This document shows, one piece after another, positions 53,035-62,848 of a DNA stretch of 64,000 nucleotides. Source of the DNA: GWE2-40-63 sp041664345 (GTDB taxonomy: Bacteria > Bacteroidota > Bacteroidia > Bacteroidales > SZUA-534); NCBI GenBank assembly GCA_041664345.1, contig JBAYKX010000007.1:68760-132759 (forward strand), given 5' to 3'. A program made the position numbers and the translations under genes. Under the pieces are notes generated by a model. It was given only the letters and a program-made list of their open reading frames with translations, did no database searches and had not been told where the DNA came from. The first letter of the stretch is position 1. The number at the start of each line of letters is the position of its first letter.

Positions 53035-53952
53035 ATGATACAAAACCATTTAGGTGAATTTATTGCCTTGGGTACAGCCGTTTGTTGGACAGCAACCGGA
53101 TTGGCTTTTCAGCAGGCAACACGTCGGGCCGGCTCACTTTCGGTGAATATTCTTCGGTTGCTTTTTGCTCTTATTTTATACATGGGCGTTTCCTTTTTTG
53201 CACGGGGAATGATTTTACCGTTCGATGCATCGGCACATGTTTGGTTATGGATGACTATTTCAGGTTTGGTAGGTTTTGTTTTTGGCGACTATTTTTTGTT
53301 TAAATCTTACGAGTTTATTAGTGCCCGTATTTCGATGCTGGTTATGGCTCTTAGTCCTCCGTTTGCCGCAATTATCAGCTATTTTGCTCTAGGCGAAACC
53401 ATGACTGTCAAATCGCTGTTAGCCATGATGGTGACCCTTTCGGGAATTGTGCTTGTGGTAACAGAGAAAAAAAAGCTGGAAGACTTAGAACAGGGTAAAA
53501 AGCAGGGGTTTCAATTCTCGTTTCCAATAAAAGGACTTCTTTTTGCATTGCTTGGAACTATAGGTCAGGCAACGGGTCTGGTACTCAGTAAATACGGTAT
53601 GGACGATTATAATGTTTTTGGAGCTACTCAAATCCGGGTGATTGCCGGAAGTATTGGTTTTATTTTTCTTATCACTTTTGTAAAACGATGGTCGAGGGTA
53701 AAATCAGCCATACGCGATTCAAAAGCCATGCGATATATGATAATTGGTGCTATTTTTGGTCCTTTTATCGGGGTTTACTTATCCCTGCTTTCAGTAAAAT
53801 ATACTTCGGTAGGAATTGCTTCAACCATAATGTCAATAATTCCGGTGCTAATAATACCTCCAGCAATATGGTTTTATAAGGAAAAAGTGACCGTTAAAGA
53901 GATTATTGGTGCTGTGATTACTGTTGGAGGGGTTATTTTATTTTTTGTTTAA
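53035..53952 (+). CDS. DMT-superfamily (EamA) transporter
   Basis: A 305-residue protein with ten probable membrane segments in two EamA repeats (about 5-140 and 155-305). The typical helix pairs are ALSPPFAAIISYFALGETMT in the first half and IIPVLIIPPAIWFYKEKVTV in the second, including the conserved Glu after the Ala/Pro-rich helix. Likely a metabolite or amino-acid exporter; substrate unknown. It is a single gene. Confidence 0.85.
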   Translation: MIQNHLGEFIALGTAVCWTATGLAFQQATRRAGSLSVNILRLLFALILYMGVSFFARGMILPFDASAHVWLWMTISGLVGFVFGDYFLFKSYEFISARISMLVMALSPPFAAIISYFALGETMTVKSLLAMMVTLSGIVLVVTEKKKLEDLEQGKKQGFQFSFPIKGLLFALLGTIGQATGLVLSKYGMDDYNVFGATQIRVIAGSIGFIFLITFVKRWSRVKSAIRDSKAMRYMIIGAIFGPFIGVYLSLLSVKYTSVGIASTIMSIIPVLIIPPAIWFYKEKVTVKEIIGAVITVGGVILFFV

Positions 53953-54132
53953 TAATTGCACTAGTATTCTGAAAAATAGCGAACTAAATATGATACTTTT
54001 AAATTTTTGTTCAATAAAATTCCTTTTTGTGAACCAATAGGGAGTCTTTCTGTTTATAAGGAGTCTAACTTCAAAATAAAACAGTTAAAAGGGTGTGGCC
54101 GAATATAAAAACAAGTGTAATTCATTTACATA

Positions 54133-57100
54133 ATGGATGAATTAAAAAATAAATACATTCAATTACAAAAAGAACTGGCTGAATCAAAAACACTTGTTTC
54201 GGAGTTGTCTTTATTCAAATCGCAATTATTGGAAAGCGAGGCGCGATATACCTCGTTGTTTGAGAACACGAATGATTCCATCTGGTCAATCGACACCAAT
54301 TACTGCATTAAAACCTTAAATAATAATTTTAAATTTCAATTCAAAATTGCCTTTGGAGTAGAATTAAACATCGGTTCTCCCATTGTTGATTTATTACCGG
54401 AAAAATTGCGAAGTGTATGGCATGAAAGATATGCTAGGGCATTGCAAGGCGAAAGTTTTTCTGTAATTGACCACTTTGAATTTGAGGGAGTTGCTCAATA
54501 CGTTGAAGTTAGGTTTAATCCCATCCGGCTAAATAATGAGGTTGTAGGCGCATCAATTTTTGGCCGAGACATTATCATGAAAGAGTTGGCAAAAAAGAAC
54601 CTTCAGGAGAGTGATGCCAATCAAAAATCACTCATTGAAAATGTGAATGCCCGCATTTGGTCCATCGACACAAAATATAACATCATTATTGCCAATAACA
54701 ATTTTAAAAACGATTACAAATTAGCCTTTAACGCTGATCTGGAAAAAGGCGTTTACTCCATGATAAACCTACCTCCAGAGATGAAGGAAGTTTGGCAGGA
54801 ACGCTATTCAAAAGCATTAAAAGGAAACCAATTTTCTGTTATTGACGAATTTCATTATAAAGGATTGCCTCAATTTGCCGAAACATTTTTGAATCCAATT
54901 ACCGTTAACGAGAAAATAATTGGGGCAACGTGTTTATCGTACGATATTTCAGAGCAAAAAAGAGCCGAAGAGGCACTTAAGGAAAGCGAGCATCGGTACA
55001 AATCGCTTATTGCCAACATACCCAGTGTTACCTACACTCGCAAAGCCGATGAAAAGGGTCTTTTTACCTTTTTAAGTAAAGAGATTTATAATCTTAGCGG
55101 TTACAAAGCCGAAGAGTTTATTGATAAAAAATTAATTAATTATTTCGATTTGATTCATTCGGAAGATATTGAGGATGTTAAAAAACAAATTTCGGAAAAG
55201 ATTTTATTGCGGCAAAGTTTTGCCATTGATTACCGCATCAAGCATAAAAAGGGTGATATATTGTGGGTTCATGAAAGAGGCCGGGGAAGCTTTAACGATG
55301 AAGATGTTTTAATTTCTATTGATGGCACCATTTCCGACATTACCAAACAAAAAAGAGCGGAAGAAGAATTGCTGGAAAGTGAACAACGGTTCCGTTTTCT
55401 TAGTAAGGCTTCGGTAGATTTGCTATCGTTTAAAACCAAAAAAGAACTATTAACCTATTTGGCTGATTCATTGTCGGTTCAATTGCCTGAATGTATTGTC
55501 ATGGTGGCATCGGTTGAAGAGTACAATCAAACACTCCACTTAAGCAGTATTGCAGGAATTGAATCGGAGTTGCTCCAGCAAATACAATCAATTCTCAGCA
55601 ATAATCCTTTAAACAAAGCATATTCAATATATCCTGATGTTTACAAAAGATTTCAAAGTGGAAAACTATCTAAGAGTAAAAAGGGAATCCAGGATTTGTT
55701 GGAAGGAGTTGTTCCAAAGGAAGCTGCCGTTCGTATGGAAAATCTTTTCCCTTCCGACTCTGTTTATATCCAGGGAATAAAAAATGAAAACCAAGTAGTA
55801 GCGGCTCTTTTCATTTTGTCAAAAGCACCCATTCAAACCACTGACTTTAGTTTTATAGAATCGCTGGCAAATTTAGCAACCATTGTTCTGCGGCAATTGC
55901 TTTTATTGGAAGCCCTCTTTTACAGCGAAGAAAAACTTCGAAAAATATTTGATCATTCCAAAGCCGCCATTTCTATTCACAACGAAAATTCGTTTTTGAT
56001 GGTAAACAAAGCCTGGGAGCAATTTACCGGTTATACGGCTGATGAATCGAAGCATTTGCAACCCTTGGATTTGGCGCATCCTCAAGAAAGAGAAAGGATT
56101 AAAGAAATTACCATTGCCCGGTTGAAAGGCGAAGAGGCTCCTTCCAATTATCTTTTCCCATTGCTAACCAAAGATTCGGAAGAGAAATGGGTAGATATGT
56201 CGGCCTCAATAATTGATTTTGAAGGCAAACCAGCCACCTTAGTAATATCTAATGATATTACCGACAGGAGAAAAAAAGAACTGGAAATTAGTAAACTTTC
56301 AACCGCAATTATTAATGCCCCGTTGAGCATTGTAATTACCGATATTGATGGAAATATTGAATATGTAAACCCGCATTTTTGTGAATTAACCGGTTACACT
56401 TATGAGGAAGCGTTAAGTAACAATCCTAAAATTCTGAAATCAGGACTAACCTCACGGGAGGTATTTGAGGATCTTTGGAGCACCATATTACGGGGTGAAG
56501 TGTGGAATGGAGAGTTTATTAATAAAAAGAAGAACGAAGAAATATATTACGAAAGCGCGCGGATAGCTCCTATATTTGATGAAGAAGGAATTATTATAAG
56601 TTTTATTGCCATAAAAGAAGATATTACCGAGCGCAAAACAAATCTGAAACGTATTGAGCAATCGGAGCAGGAACTCAAAGAATTGAATGCCAAAAAAGAC
56701 AAGTTTTTTTCCATAATTGCCCATGATCTTCGGAGCCCCTTTTCCGGATTAGTTGGACTTACCTCGTTGCTAAAAGAGAATATTAAAAACCTAGGGCCCA
56801 AGGAAATTGACTATTATTTGGAATTAATCAATCATTCGACCCAACATGTGCTTAAATTATTGGAAGATTTGCTGGCTTGGGCGCGCACACAAACCGGACG
56901 CACAGAATTTAACCCCATTCATTTGAATAGTTATGAGTCCATTCAAGAATCCATTCAAGTGCAACTTTTGGCGGCAAATGCAAAATCAATTACCATCAAA
57001 AACAGCGCCACCCCTAATTTGATGGCTTTTGCCGACCGAAATATGGTACTAACTATTTTACGGAATATTGTTGCTAATGCCATTAAATATACCCACCGAA

Positions 57101-57378
57101 ATGGAACTATTGAGATTAATAGCTATACCAAAACTTATCAAGACAAACCGTTCGTAATTTTTGCAGTTAAGGATAATGGCACCGGAATTCCCAAAGACAA
57201 AATGAATAAAATATTCAAAATAGAGGAAAACTTTTCCAATCCGGGGACTGAAAAAGAAAAAGGAACGGGTTTGGGATTGATTCTATGCAAAGAATTTGTT
57301 GAAATAAATGGTGGCAAAATATGGTGCGAAAGTACTGAGGGTGTGGGAAGTATTTTCTACTTTTCATTACCGGTTTAA
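54133..57378 (+). CDS. Multi-PAS/GAF sensor histidine kinase
   Basis: A 1081-residue soluble kinase without signal peptide. Order: N-terminal coiled coil (1-40), PAS (about 35-150), PAS (about 165-275), PAS with PAC (about 285-410), GAF-like (about 420-595), PAS (about 605-715), PAS (about 720-845), HisKA with phospho-acceptor His864 in SIIAHDLRSPFSGL, and HATPase (NIVANAIKYTH, VKDNGTGIPKDKM, GTGLGLILCKEF). The first two PAS units are similar to each other (NDSIWSIDTNYCIKTLNNNF and NARIWSIDTKYNIIIANNNF), a sign of duplication. No receiver or regulator gene is adjacent, so the partner must be elsewhere. The signal is unknown. Confidence 0.88.
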   Translation: MDELKNKYIQLQKELAESKTLVSELSLFKSQLLESEARYTSLFENTNDSIWSIDTNYCIKTLNNNFKFQFKIAFGVELNIGSPIVDLLPEKLRSVWHERYARALQGESFSVIDHFEFEGVAQYVEVRFNPIRLNNEVVGASIFGRDIIMKELAKKNLQESDANQKSLIENVNARIWSIDTKYNIIIANNNFKNDYKLAFNADLEKGVYSMINLPPEMKEVWQERYSKALKGNQFSVIDEFHYKGLPQFAETFLNPITVNEKIIGATCLSYDISEQKRAEEALKESEHRYKSLIANIPSVTYTRKADEKGLFTFLSKEIYNLSGYKAEEFIDKKLINYFDLIHSEDIEDVKKQISEKILLRQSFAIDYRIKHKKGDILWVHERGRGSFNDEDVLISIDGTISDITKQKRAEEELLESEQRFRFLSKASVDLLSFKTKKELLTYLADSLSVQLPECIVMVASVEEYNQTLHLSSIAGIESELLQQIQSILSNNPLNKAYSIYPDVYKRFQSGKLSKSKKGIQDLLEGVVPKEAAVRMENLFPSDSVYIQGIKNENQVVAALFILSKAPIQTTDFSFIESLANLATIVLRQLLLLEALFYSEEKLRKIFDHSKAAISIHNENSFLMVNKAWEQFTGYTADESKHLQPLDLAHPQERERIKEITIARLKGEEAPSNYLFPLLTKDSEEKWVDMSASIIDFEGKPATLVISNDITDRRKKELEISKLSTAIINAPLSIVITDIDGNIEYVNPHFCELTGYTYEEALSNNPKILKSGLTSREVFEDLWSTILRGEVWNGEFINKKKNEEIYYESARIAPIFDEEGIIISFIAIKEDITERKTNLKRIEQSEQELKELNAKKDKFFSIIAHDLRSPFSGLVGLTSLLKENIKNLGPKEIDYYLELINHSTQHVLKLLEDLLAWARTQTGRTEFNPIHLNSYESIQESIQVQLLAANAKSITIKNSATPNLMAFADRNMVLTILRNIVANAIKYTHRNGTIEINSYTKTYQDKPFVIFAVKDNGTGIPKDKMNKIFKIEENFSNPGTEKEKGTGLGLILCKEFVEINGGKIWCESTEGVGSIFYFSLPV

Positions 57379-57762
57379 CGGTTGCTGTTTCTTGCATTTA
57401 TGCGCACAATCAAATACAATCAATTCCACCCGAATATTTATTGTACAAAGTTTTTCCTTAACACATGGCTTCAGCTTTTAAATTACCCTGTTTTTGGGTT
57501 TAATAGGCTTCAGATTTCGTCAGGTTTTTTAACCATTTTTTTATTCCATAAAAACCAACAATGATTAGTATTAACAATACAATTTTCACCACACTATTTG
57601 CAATTTTTTAATACACAAAATAGCAATACTATAACCCCAGTAGAAAGCAAATTTTCAGTACTCACCAAACATAAAAATTACTTTTGGGAATAAATAGATA
57701 GTGTGTGTATAACTTTACCTTATGGGACGAAAATAGCAAGAGCTTAGAAGGAATTTTTAAAA

Positions 57763-58309
57763 CGGATCAATTCAATCATTGTTTCTCCCTGCCGCGTGGG
57801 CAAAACCTCGTTAGTTAAAAAGGTGGCAAAACCGGTCAATAATTCCGGGTAATAATTCAAAGTGGAAACCATTGATCCCTTTATGTACTGAACCGAGGTC
57901 GATTTTTATCAGCTTTTACAACTGAAATAGTAAACAGACTTTAAACAAGGGGTAAGAGCGGATGGAAAATGCAAAGAGTTTTCTGTCGAGGTTTATACCA
58001 AATTTTAGCATGGGTAGCGATCCCTTAAACGATTTTTTCTTTTTCGTTCGATGTACTCAACGATATACAAACCGAACAGAAAATCCTACAGGATATCAGC
58101 ATAATTTTTTAAGAGCACTAGTGAATGGCATTCATAGCGAATTTATGAATGCCGACATCATAAAACAATACAACCTGGGATGTTCGGCAAATGTATCGCG
58201 ATTAAAAAAAGCTCTGGAACAAAAAGAACGAATAGATATCACAGGTAAAAATGTTACCCAACTTCATCTCCTTTTTGGATATTGGTTAAAGAGCAAATTT
58301 TGGAAGTAA
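57763..58309 (+). pseudogene. Decayed archaeal-type ATPase gene
   Basis: One frame from 57763 shows a Walker A (SPCRVGKTSLVKKVAK) and TEVDFYQLL but is broken by stops TAA TAA, TGA and TAG TAA. After a frame change, an open frame at 57962-58309 gives the C-terminal part (NADIIKQYNLGCSANVSRLK, ALEQKERIDITGK, LHLLFGYWLKSKFWK) typical of the archaeal-type ATPase family. The 115-codon frame alone could look like a gene, but it is a fragment of a larger one. The preceding part (57379-57762) holds no gene that I can support. Confidence 0.75.
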
Positions 58310-58402
58310 TCAATAATTTTATTTATCGCTGTAAAGAAGAAATGCAGTATAATGACTGATTTTAATTACTTTTGTTTTTAATTCAAAATCAATACTACCA
58401 AA

Positions 58403-59524
58403 ATGTCTTCACCAGACCAAACCCAATATCGGCAATGCAACCGCTGCGTTATGGATACCTCGGACCTGGAAATTACGTTTGATGAAAACGGATACTGTAA
58501 CCATTGCACCGAGTTTCTGGAAAAAACCTCAAAACGGGTTTATCAAGGGGAAGATAGCGATAAAGAATTGGCTTTGCTGGTTGAAAAAATAAAAAAAACG
58601 GGGAAAAACCAAGAGTATGATTGCTTGATTGGAATAAGCGGCGGTATTGATAGCTGTTATGCGGCTTATGTAGCCAAAAATTTAGGGTTGCGCCCGTTGG
58701 CTTTGCACATGGACAATGGTTGGAACTCGGAAGCGGCGGTAAAAAACATTAAAAATGTAGCCGCCAAATTAGGCATCGATTATCAAAGCTATGTATTGGA
58801 TTGGGAGGAGTTCAAAGATTTACAGCTTGCTTTCCTTAAAGCATCAGTTCCAGAAGCTGAAACGCCCACCGATATTGCCATACCGGCTGTGTTGCATAAA
58901 ATAGCAGCCCAAAACAATATCAAATACATCATAAGTGGTGGCAATTTTGCCACCGAGGGCATCCTACCCAAAAGCTGGCATTACAATGCAAAAGATGTTA
59001 CCTATTTGAAGGGTATTCAAAAAATATTTGGCACTAAAAAACTCAAAACCTTTCCGACTTTTGGCTTTCAAAAAGAAATTTATTACAAGTATGTAAAAGG
59101 AATCCGGTTTGTTTATTTGCTGAATTATGTGCCCTTTGCCAAGAACGAAGCCATGAAAGTATTGGAACAAAAGCTTGACTGGAAATACTATGGTGGGAAG
59201 CACTACGAATCGAAGTTTACCGGCTTTTTGCAATCCTATATCCTTCCCGAAAAATTCAATATCGATTACCGGAGGGCTACTTTTTCCACTCAAATCTGTA
59301 CGGGTGAAATGACCCGTGAGGAGGCCCTGGAGGAACTTAAAAACAAATCGTACGATCCCGTTGTTGCTCAACAGGAAAAAGAATATGTGGCAAAAAAACT
59401 GGGTATGTCCCTCGATGATTTCAACCAAATTATGGAAACCCCACCAAAAACCTATAAAGACTACCCAAACGATAAAAAAATGCTGGAGTTTTTATATAAC
59501 CTTTATTGGAAAATGAATCCTTAA
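58403..59524 (+). CDS. N-acetyl sugar amidotransferase (WbpG/PseA-like)
   Basis: A 373-residue protein. The N-terminal zinc-binding part has QCNRCVMDTSD and YCNHCTEF; the PP-loop is LIGISGGIDSCYAAYVAK (about 75-92), which binds ATP; further blocks are ISGGNFATEG and DYRRATFSTQICTGEMTREE. The family moves ammonia to an N-acetyl sugar during synthesis of acetamidino sugars for surface polysaccharide. The glutaminase partner and HisF-like subunit are not in the window. A methyltransferase gene follows after 35 bases. Confidence 0.85.
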   Translation: MSSPDQTQYRQCNRCVMDTSDLEITFDENGYCNHCTEFLEKTSKRVYQGEDSDKELALLVEKIKKTGKNQEYDCLIGISGGIDSCYAAYVAKNLGLRPLALHMDNGWNSEAAVKNIKNVAAKLGIDYQSYVLDWEEFKDLQLAFLKASVPEAETPTDIAIPAVLHKIAAQNNIKYIISGGNFATEGILPKSWHYNAKDVTYLKGIQKIFGTKKLKTFPTFGFQKEIYYKYVKGIRFVYLLNYVPFAKNEAMKVLEQKLDWKYYGGKHYESKFTGFLQSYILPEKFNIDYRRATFSTQICTGEMTREEALEELKNKSYDPVVAQQEKEYVAKKLGMSLDDFNQIMETPPKTYKDYPNDKKMLEFLYNLYWKMNP

Positions 59525-59559
59525 GCATCCAAAAAACTCATTTATACATTATATAACAA

Positions 59560-60474
59560 ATGAAAGAGATTACCTATTGTTTTAAAGAAGCGGAAAAATG
59601 TTGCTTTTGTGGAGCAGAGAAACAAGCATTTAAAGTGATGGGTAAGCGCATGAATGTTCCTCAAGGGTATTCACCAAATAAAAAGATTGGAATTTCTACA
59701 ACCATTATCAAATGTAAAAAATGCGGATTGATTTTTTCAAATCCAATGCCTGTTCCAGAGAAAATATCGGATCATTATGGAATCCCCGCCGAAGATTATT
59801 GGAAGCCAGAATATTTTATTATTCCCGAAGGATACTTGAACAGTCTAATTCAATGGCTCGAAAAATTATATCCCCCCAATGAAAACACGAAAATTCTGGA
59901 TATTGGAGCCGGAATTGGAAAATTGATGATTGCTTTTCAGCGAAACGGATATGATGTGTATGGGTTGGAACCATCGGAACCATTTTACAAAAAGGCAATA
60001 GAAAAAACGGGAATTTCATCAGAAAAGCTGATTCTTTCAACCATTGAAGATTATGAATTTGAGCCGGAACAATTTGATGTAATCATCTTAGCGGCTGTGC
60101 TAGAGCATTTATATAATCCGAATGATGTTATTAAAAAACTTATGGTCGGGCTTAAACCCGGTGGTTTAATTTTTATTGAAGTCCCCCATTCAAAATGGTT
60201 AATAAGTAGAATTTTAAATGCTTTTTATAAAGTAAAAGGATTGGATTACGTTACTAATTTAAGCCCGATGCATTCGCCGTTTCATTTATATGAATTTTCC
60301 CTCCAATCATTCGAGCAAAACGCAAAAATTAATCATTATAAAATCTTAGATTATACCTATTATGTTTGTGAAACCTTCATGCCAAAGATTCTTAATCCAT
60401 TGCTTATGCCATTTATGAAATATACAAAAACTGGAATGGAACTTGCCATTTGGCTCAGAAAGCCATCGGTTTAA
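59560..60474 (+). CDS. SAM-dependent methyltransferase with N-terminal zinc ribbon
   Basis: A 304-residue protein. Cys pairs in EKCCFCGAEK and IKCKKCGLIF form a zinc ribbon, followed by a class I methyltransferase fold: KILDIGAGIGKLMIAFQRNG (motif I, about 106-125), FDVIILAAVLEHLYNP and KPGGLIFIEVPH. It resembles methyltransferases encoded among polysaccharide and lipopolysaccharide genes. It follows the amidotransferase and probably acts in the same pathway; the substrate is not known. Confidence 0.8.
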   Translation: MKEITYCFKEAEKCCFCGAEKQAFKVMGKRMNVPQGYSPNKKIGISTTIIKCKKCGLIFSNPMPVPEKISDHYGIPAEDYWKPEYFIIPEGYLNSLIQWLEKLYPPNENTKILDIGAGIGKLMIAFQRNGYDVYGLEPSEPFYKKAIEKTGISSEKLILSTIEDYEFEPEQFDVIILAAVLEHLYNPNDVIKKLMVGLKPGGLIFIEVPHSKWLISRILNAFYKVKGLDYVTNLSPMHSPFHLYEFSLQSFEQNAKINHYKILDYTYYVCETFMPKILNPLLMPFMKYTKTGMELAIWLRKPSV

Positions 60475-60557
60475 AAGGTGAATAGTGAAAAATAGTAAAA
60501 TAAATCCACACTAAAAGCAGAAATTCTAACACGCGCGGCTATTTCATATAGCTGTTT

Positions 60558-61895
60558 TTAAGTTGCTTCTTTTTTTACGTGATTACGATACAATACAATC
60601 AAAATAATAGCAAAAAAAACAAAAACAGGCATCCGGTAACGAACCAGTGCACCAAAGTTGGCGGTGGTTAAACCCACAAAAAAAGCATAAGTCACAAAAA
60701 AGGCAAAACAGGCGATTAAAAAAGGATTTGAAAACAAGGATCGGAAAAATGTTAGAATACCAATTTTAACCAATAGATAAATAAAAAACAGTAGCAAAAA
60801 CAGGGTTTCCAAACCCGATAGGGCCATAAATACTGTTTTTACTTCCCAGATAAATGGGCGGAAAATACCTGCGGTTATAGCTTTTGGAGCCTTCATTATA
60901 ATGCCACCTAAGGTTGGTTCAAAAGTTCCAATATCGAAACTGTTGCCCCCGTAATAATCCTTCTTTAGGTCATCTTGTATTACCCAAGCCGTTTCAATCA
61001 TAGCATCCATTGAATTGTACCGGTTTCCGGCAAACATACTCAGGTTGGTAAATATGGCGGCACCGGTTAACCAAACGATGACCACCACGACCGGGAAAAC
61101 TACGGTTCGAAGAAACCGGCCTTTAACTTGCATAATGTAATAGAATCCGACCCAAACCAAGCCGGCACCCATAGCGGTATAAAAGGTATAAGGCCGGATG
61201 CTTATACTTACATAACCCCAAAGAATAAGGGAAATGAGGTTAAGCAGAATCTTTGTTTTCTTAATAAAAATGTGGTATAATGAAATAAAAATAAAAAAGG
61301 TTGAAGTCAAACACCAGCCATCTTTTAATATTCCTGAACCCCAAAATAAAACGGATGGAATAAAAAGTAGGGCAAGAGCTGCTGTTTTTTCACTTTGTGC
61401 AAATAATTCCATCATCATTTTGTAGAAACGCCACACTCCTGTATATAGAAAAAGATTAAATACAACGGTATTCCCCAAATACGATCCTCCTCCTAATAAA
61501 TACAAAGGCACATTAAAACGGCAAACGGCAAAGGAGTTCACATCTCTCCAATATTCCGGATATCCGGTGGTATAATCAAACATACTAAACACTTCGTTGG
61601 TATTATTTCCAATAAGGATTTTAATGAACGTCGGAAAATCTTTTCCTGCCATCTTAATTATGCTTTCAGTGCCAAAAAAATAGGTAGTGGTATCTCCTCC
61701 ACCATAATAAAAAAGATATACAGCAGCAAAAGCTAAACCAGCCCACAATTTTGCAAAAAGCCCTATCCGGTAGTATTTATAGAAGGATTCTTTCTGAATG
61801 TGCCTGTTTTTAATGTTTGTGCTAATAAAATAGGCAATTAACAAAAGGAGAGGAACAATTATAATATCTTTTAAGGTTATAAGAGAATAAATCAT
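60558..61895 (-). CDS. Polytopic membrane protein, possible polysaccharide polymerase or glycosyltransferase
   Basis: A 445-residue protein with about ten membrane segments. A conserved-looking loop YYGGGDTTTYFFGTES (about 64-79) follows the second segment, and a large outside loop (about 295-330, ETAWVIQDDLKKDYYGGNSF) lies in the C-terminal half, as in O-antigen polymerase and GT-C type membrane proteins. There is no family motif I can name. It faces the amidotransferase/methyltransferase pair across a short gap, which supports a link to surface polysaccharide. Confidence 0.6.
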   Translation of the reverse strand: MIYSLITLKDIIIVPLLLLIAYFISTNIKNRHIQKESFYKYYRIGLFAKLWAGLAFAAVYLFYYGGGDTTTYFFGTESIIKMAGKDFPTFIKILIGNNTNEVFSMFDYTTGYPEYWRDVNSFAVCRFNVPLYLLGGGSYLGNTVVFNLFLYTGVWRFYKMMMELFAQSEKTAALALLFIPSVLFWGSGILKDGWCLTSTFFIFISLYHIFIKKTKILLNLISLILWGYVSISIRPYTFYTAMGAGLVWVGFYYIMQVKGRFLRTVVFPVVVVIVWLTGAAIFTNLSMFAGNRYNSMDAMIETAWVIQDDLKKDYYGGNSFDIGTFEPTLGGIIMKAPKAITAGIFRPFIWEVKTVFMALSGLETLFLLLFFIYLLVKIGILTFFRSLFSNPFLIACFAFFVTYAFFVGLTTANFGALVRYRMPVFVFFAIILIVLYRNHVKKEAT

Positions 61896-62016
61896 GCGTG
61901 ATTATCCGTTATTTAAACGATAAAGATAAATAGTGCTTCTTAGAAAACAACAAATTTAAAAAACATCTTATTATTATTATTTGTACCCCTCTCCCGAGTC
62001 CTTGGGATCTCCCCTG

Positions 62017-62048
62017 CAAGCAAGGAAGAATCTTCCCTTTTTTTTACC
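62017..62048 (+). terminator. Weak orphan terminator-like hairpin
   Basis: GGAAG-AAT-CTTCC with a following run of T's (62037-62045 region). No plus-strand gene precedes it directly; the nearest on this strand ends at 60474. Its sequence resembles the stem after tRNA-Arg at 42289-42315. Confidence 0.4.
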
Positions 62049-62157
62049 CTGTTAACTTGATACCCCCAAAGCAAGTTCGGGGTAGGCTCTGCAACCTTCA
62101 CACCTTTCCATTAAAACAAAAAGCAATTATTGCGTTTTTGCATCCATCGAACCGACG

Positions 62158-62784
62158 TTAATTCCAATTTTGGCAATGAGGATTACTCCAATAGAGTTGA
62201 TGGTCTTCAATATATTCCTTAACTTGCTGCGACAGATAACTATTCCTGGTTTCCCTGTTTTCTTTAAGCTTTGAAGAAGAACAAGGGATGATATCATCAA
62301 TAAAAAGACAATTGAGGTTTTTAGAAACCAATTGTTTTTCTGCTTCGCTGCGGTTAATCCGACAACCAATTATAAAAGTAACATCCACCGATTTAAAAAG
62401 CTGGGCGCAATGTTCCAGCGAATCGCAGCCAATTAATACAAATACTTCCTTTTTTTTCCGTTTCAGCAAATAGAAAATATCATCAATAAATATGGGGTTT
62501 TGAATGCCATGGCAAACCTCGGGGGAAAGAATAACAATTTTTTTAGAATGAGCGGTTTCAAAAAGCAGATCCATCATACGCAACCGATGTTGTATTTGCT
62601 CCACATTTTTATTAGGATTAAGGGAGTGGGGACAAACGATAACGTAATCCAGATCTTTAATGGATATGGCTTTTTTTATAAAATCGAGATGTCCAAAATG
62701 GGGTGGGTCAAACGAACCGCCAAAAAAGGCGATATTTTTACCCGGTAAAGCCAAGAGCTCATCTAATGTTTCAATAGTTCTCAT
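62158..62784 (-). CDS. NadD-like nucleotidyltransferase
   Basis: The ATG at 62784 (MRTIETLDELLALPGKNIAF) is preferred over 62856 because the upstream 24 residues overlap the next gene and are not family-like. The 208-residue protein has the nucleotidyltransferase signature FFGGSFDPPHFGHLDFI (about 20-36) and PHSLNPNK, but the C-terminal ISSTxIR motif appears as CSSSKLKEN, with Lys in the Arg place. It may be nicotinate-mononucleotide adenylyltransferase or a relative with a different substrate. It follows the Gfo/Idh/MocA gene by about 65 bases. Confidence 0.7.
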   Translation of the reverse strand: MRTIETLDELLALPGKNIAFFGGSFDPPHFGHLDFIKKAISIKDLDYVIVCPHSLNPNKNVEQIQHRLRMMDLLFETAHSKKIVILSPEVCHGIQNPIFIDDIFYLLKRKKKEVFVLIGCDSLEHCAQLFKSVDVTFIIGCRINRSEAEKQLVSKNLNCLFIDDIIPCSSSKLKENRETRNSYLSQQVKEYIEDHQLYWSNPHCQNWN

Positions 62785-62848
62785 GGATAACCATTTATCC
62801 ACGTAAGTTACTAAAAATACATGAAAACTCAATTTCCATTTAGCTTTT

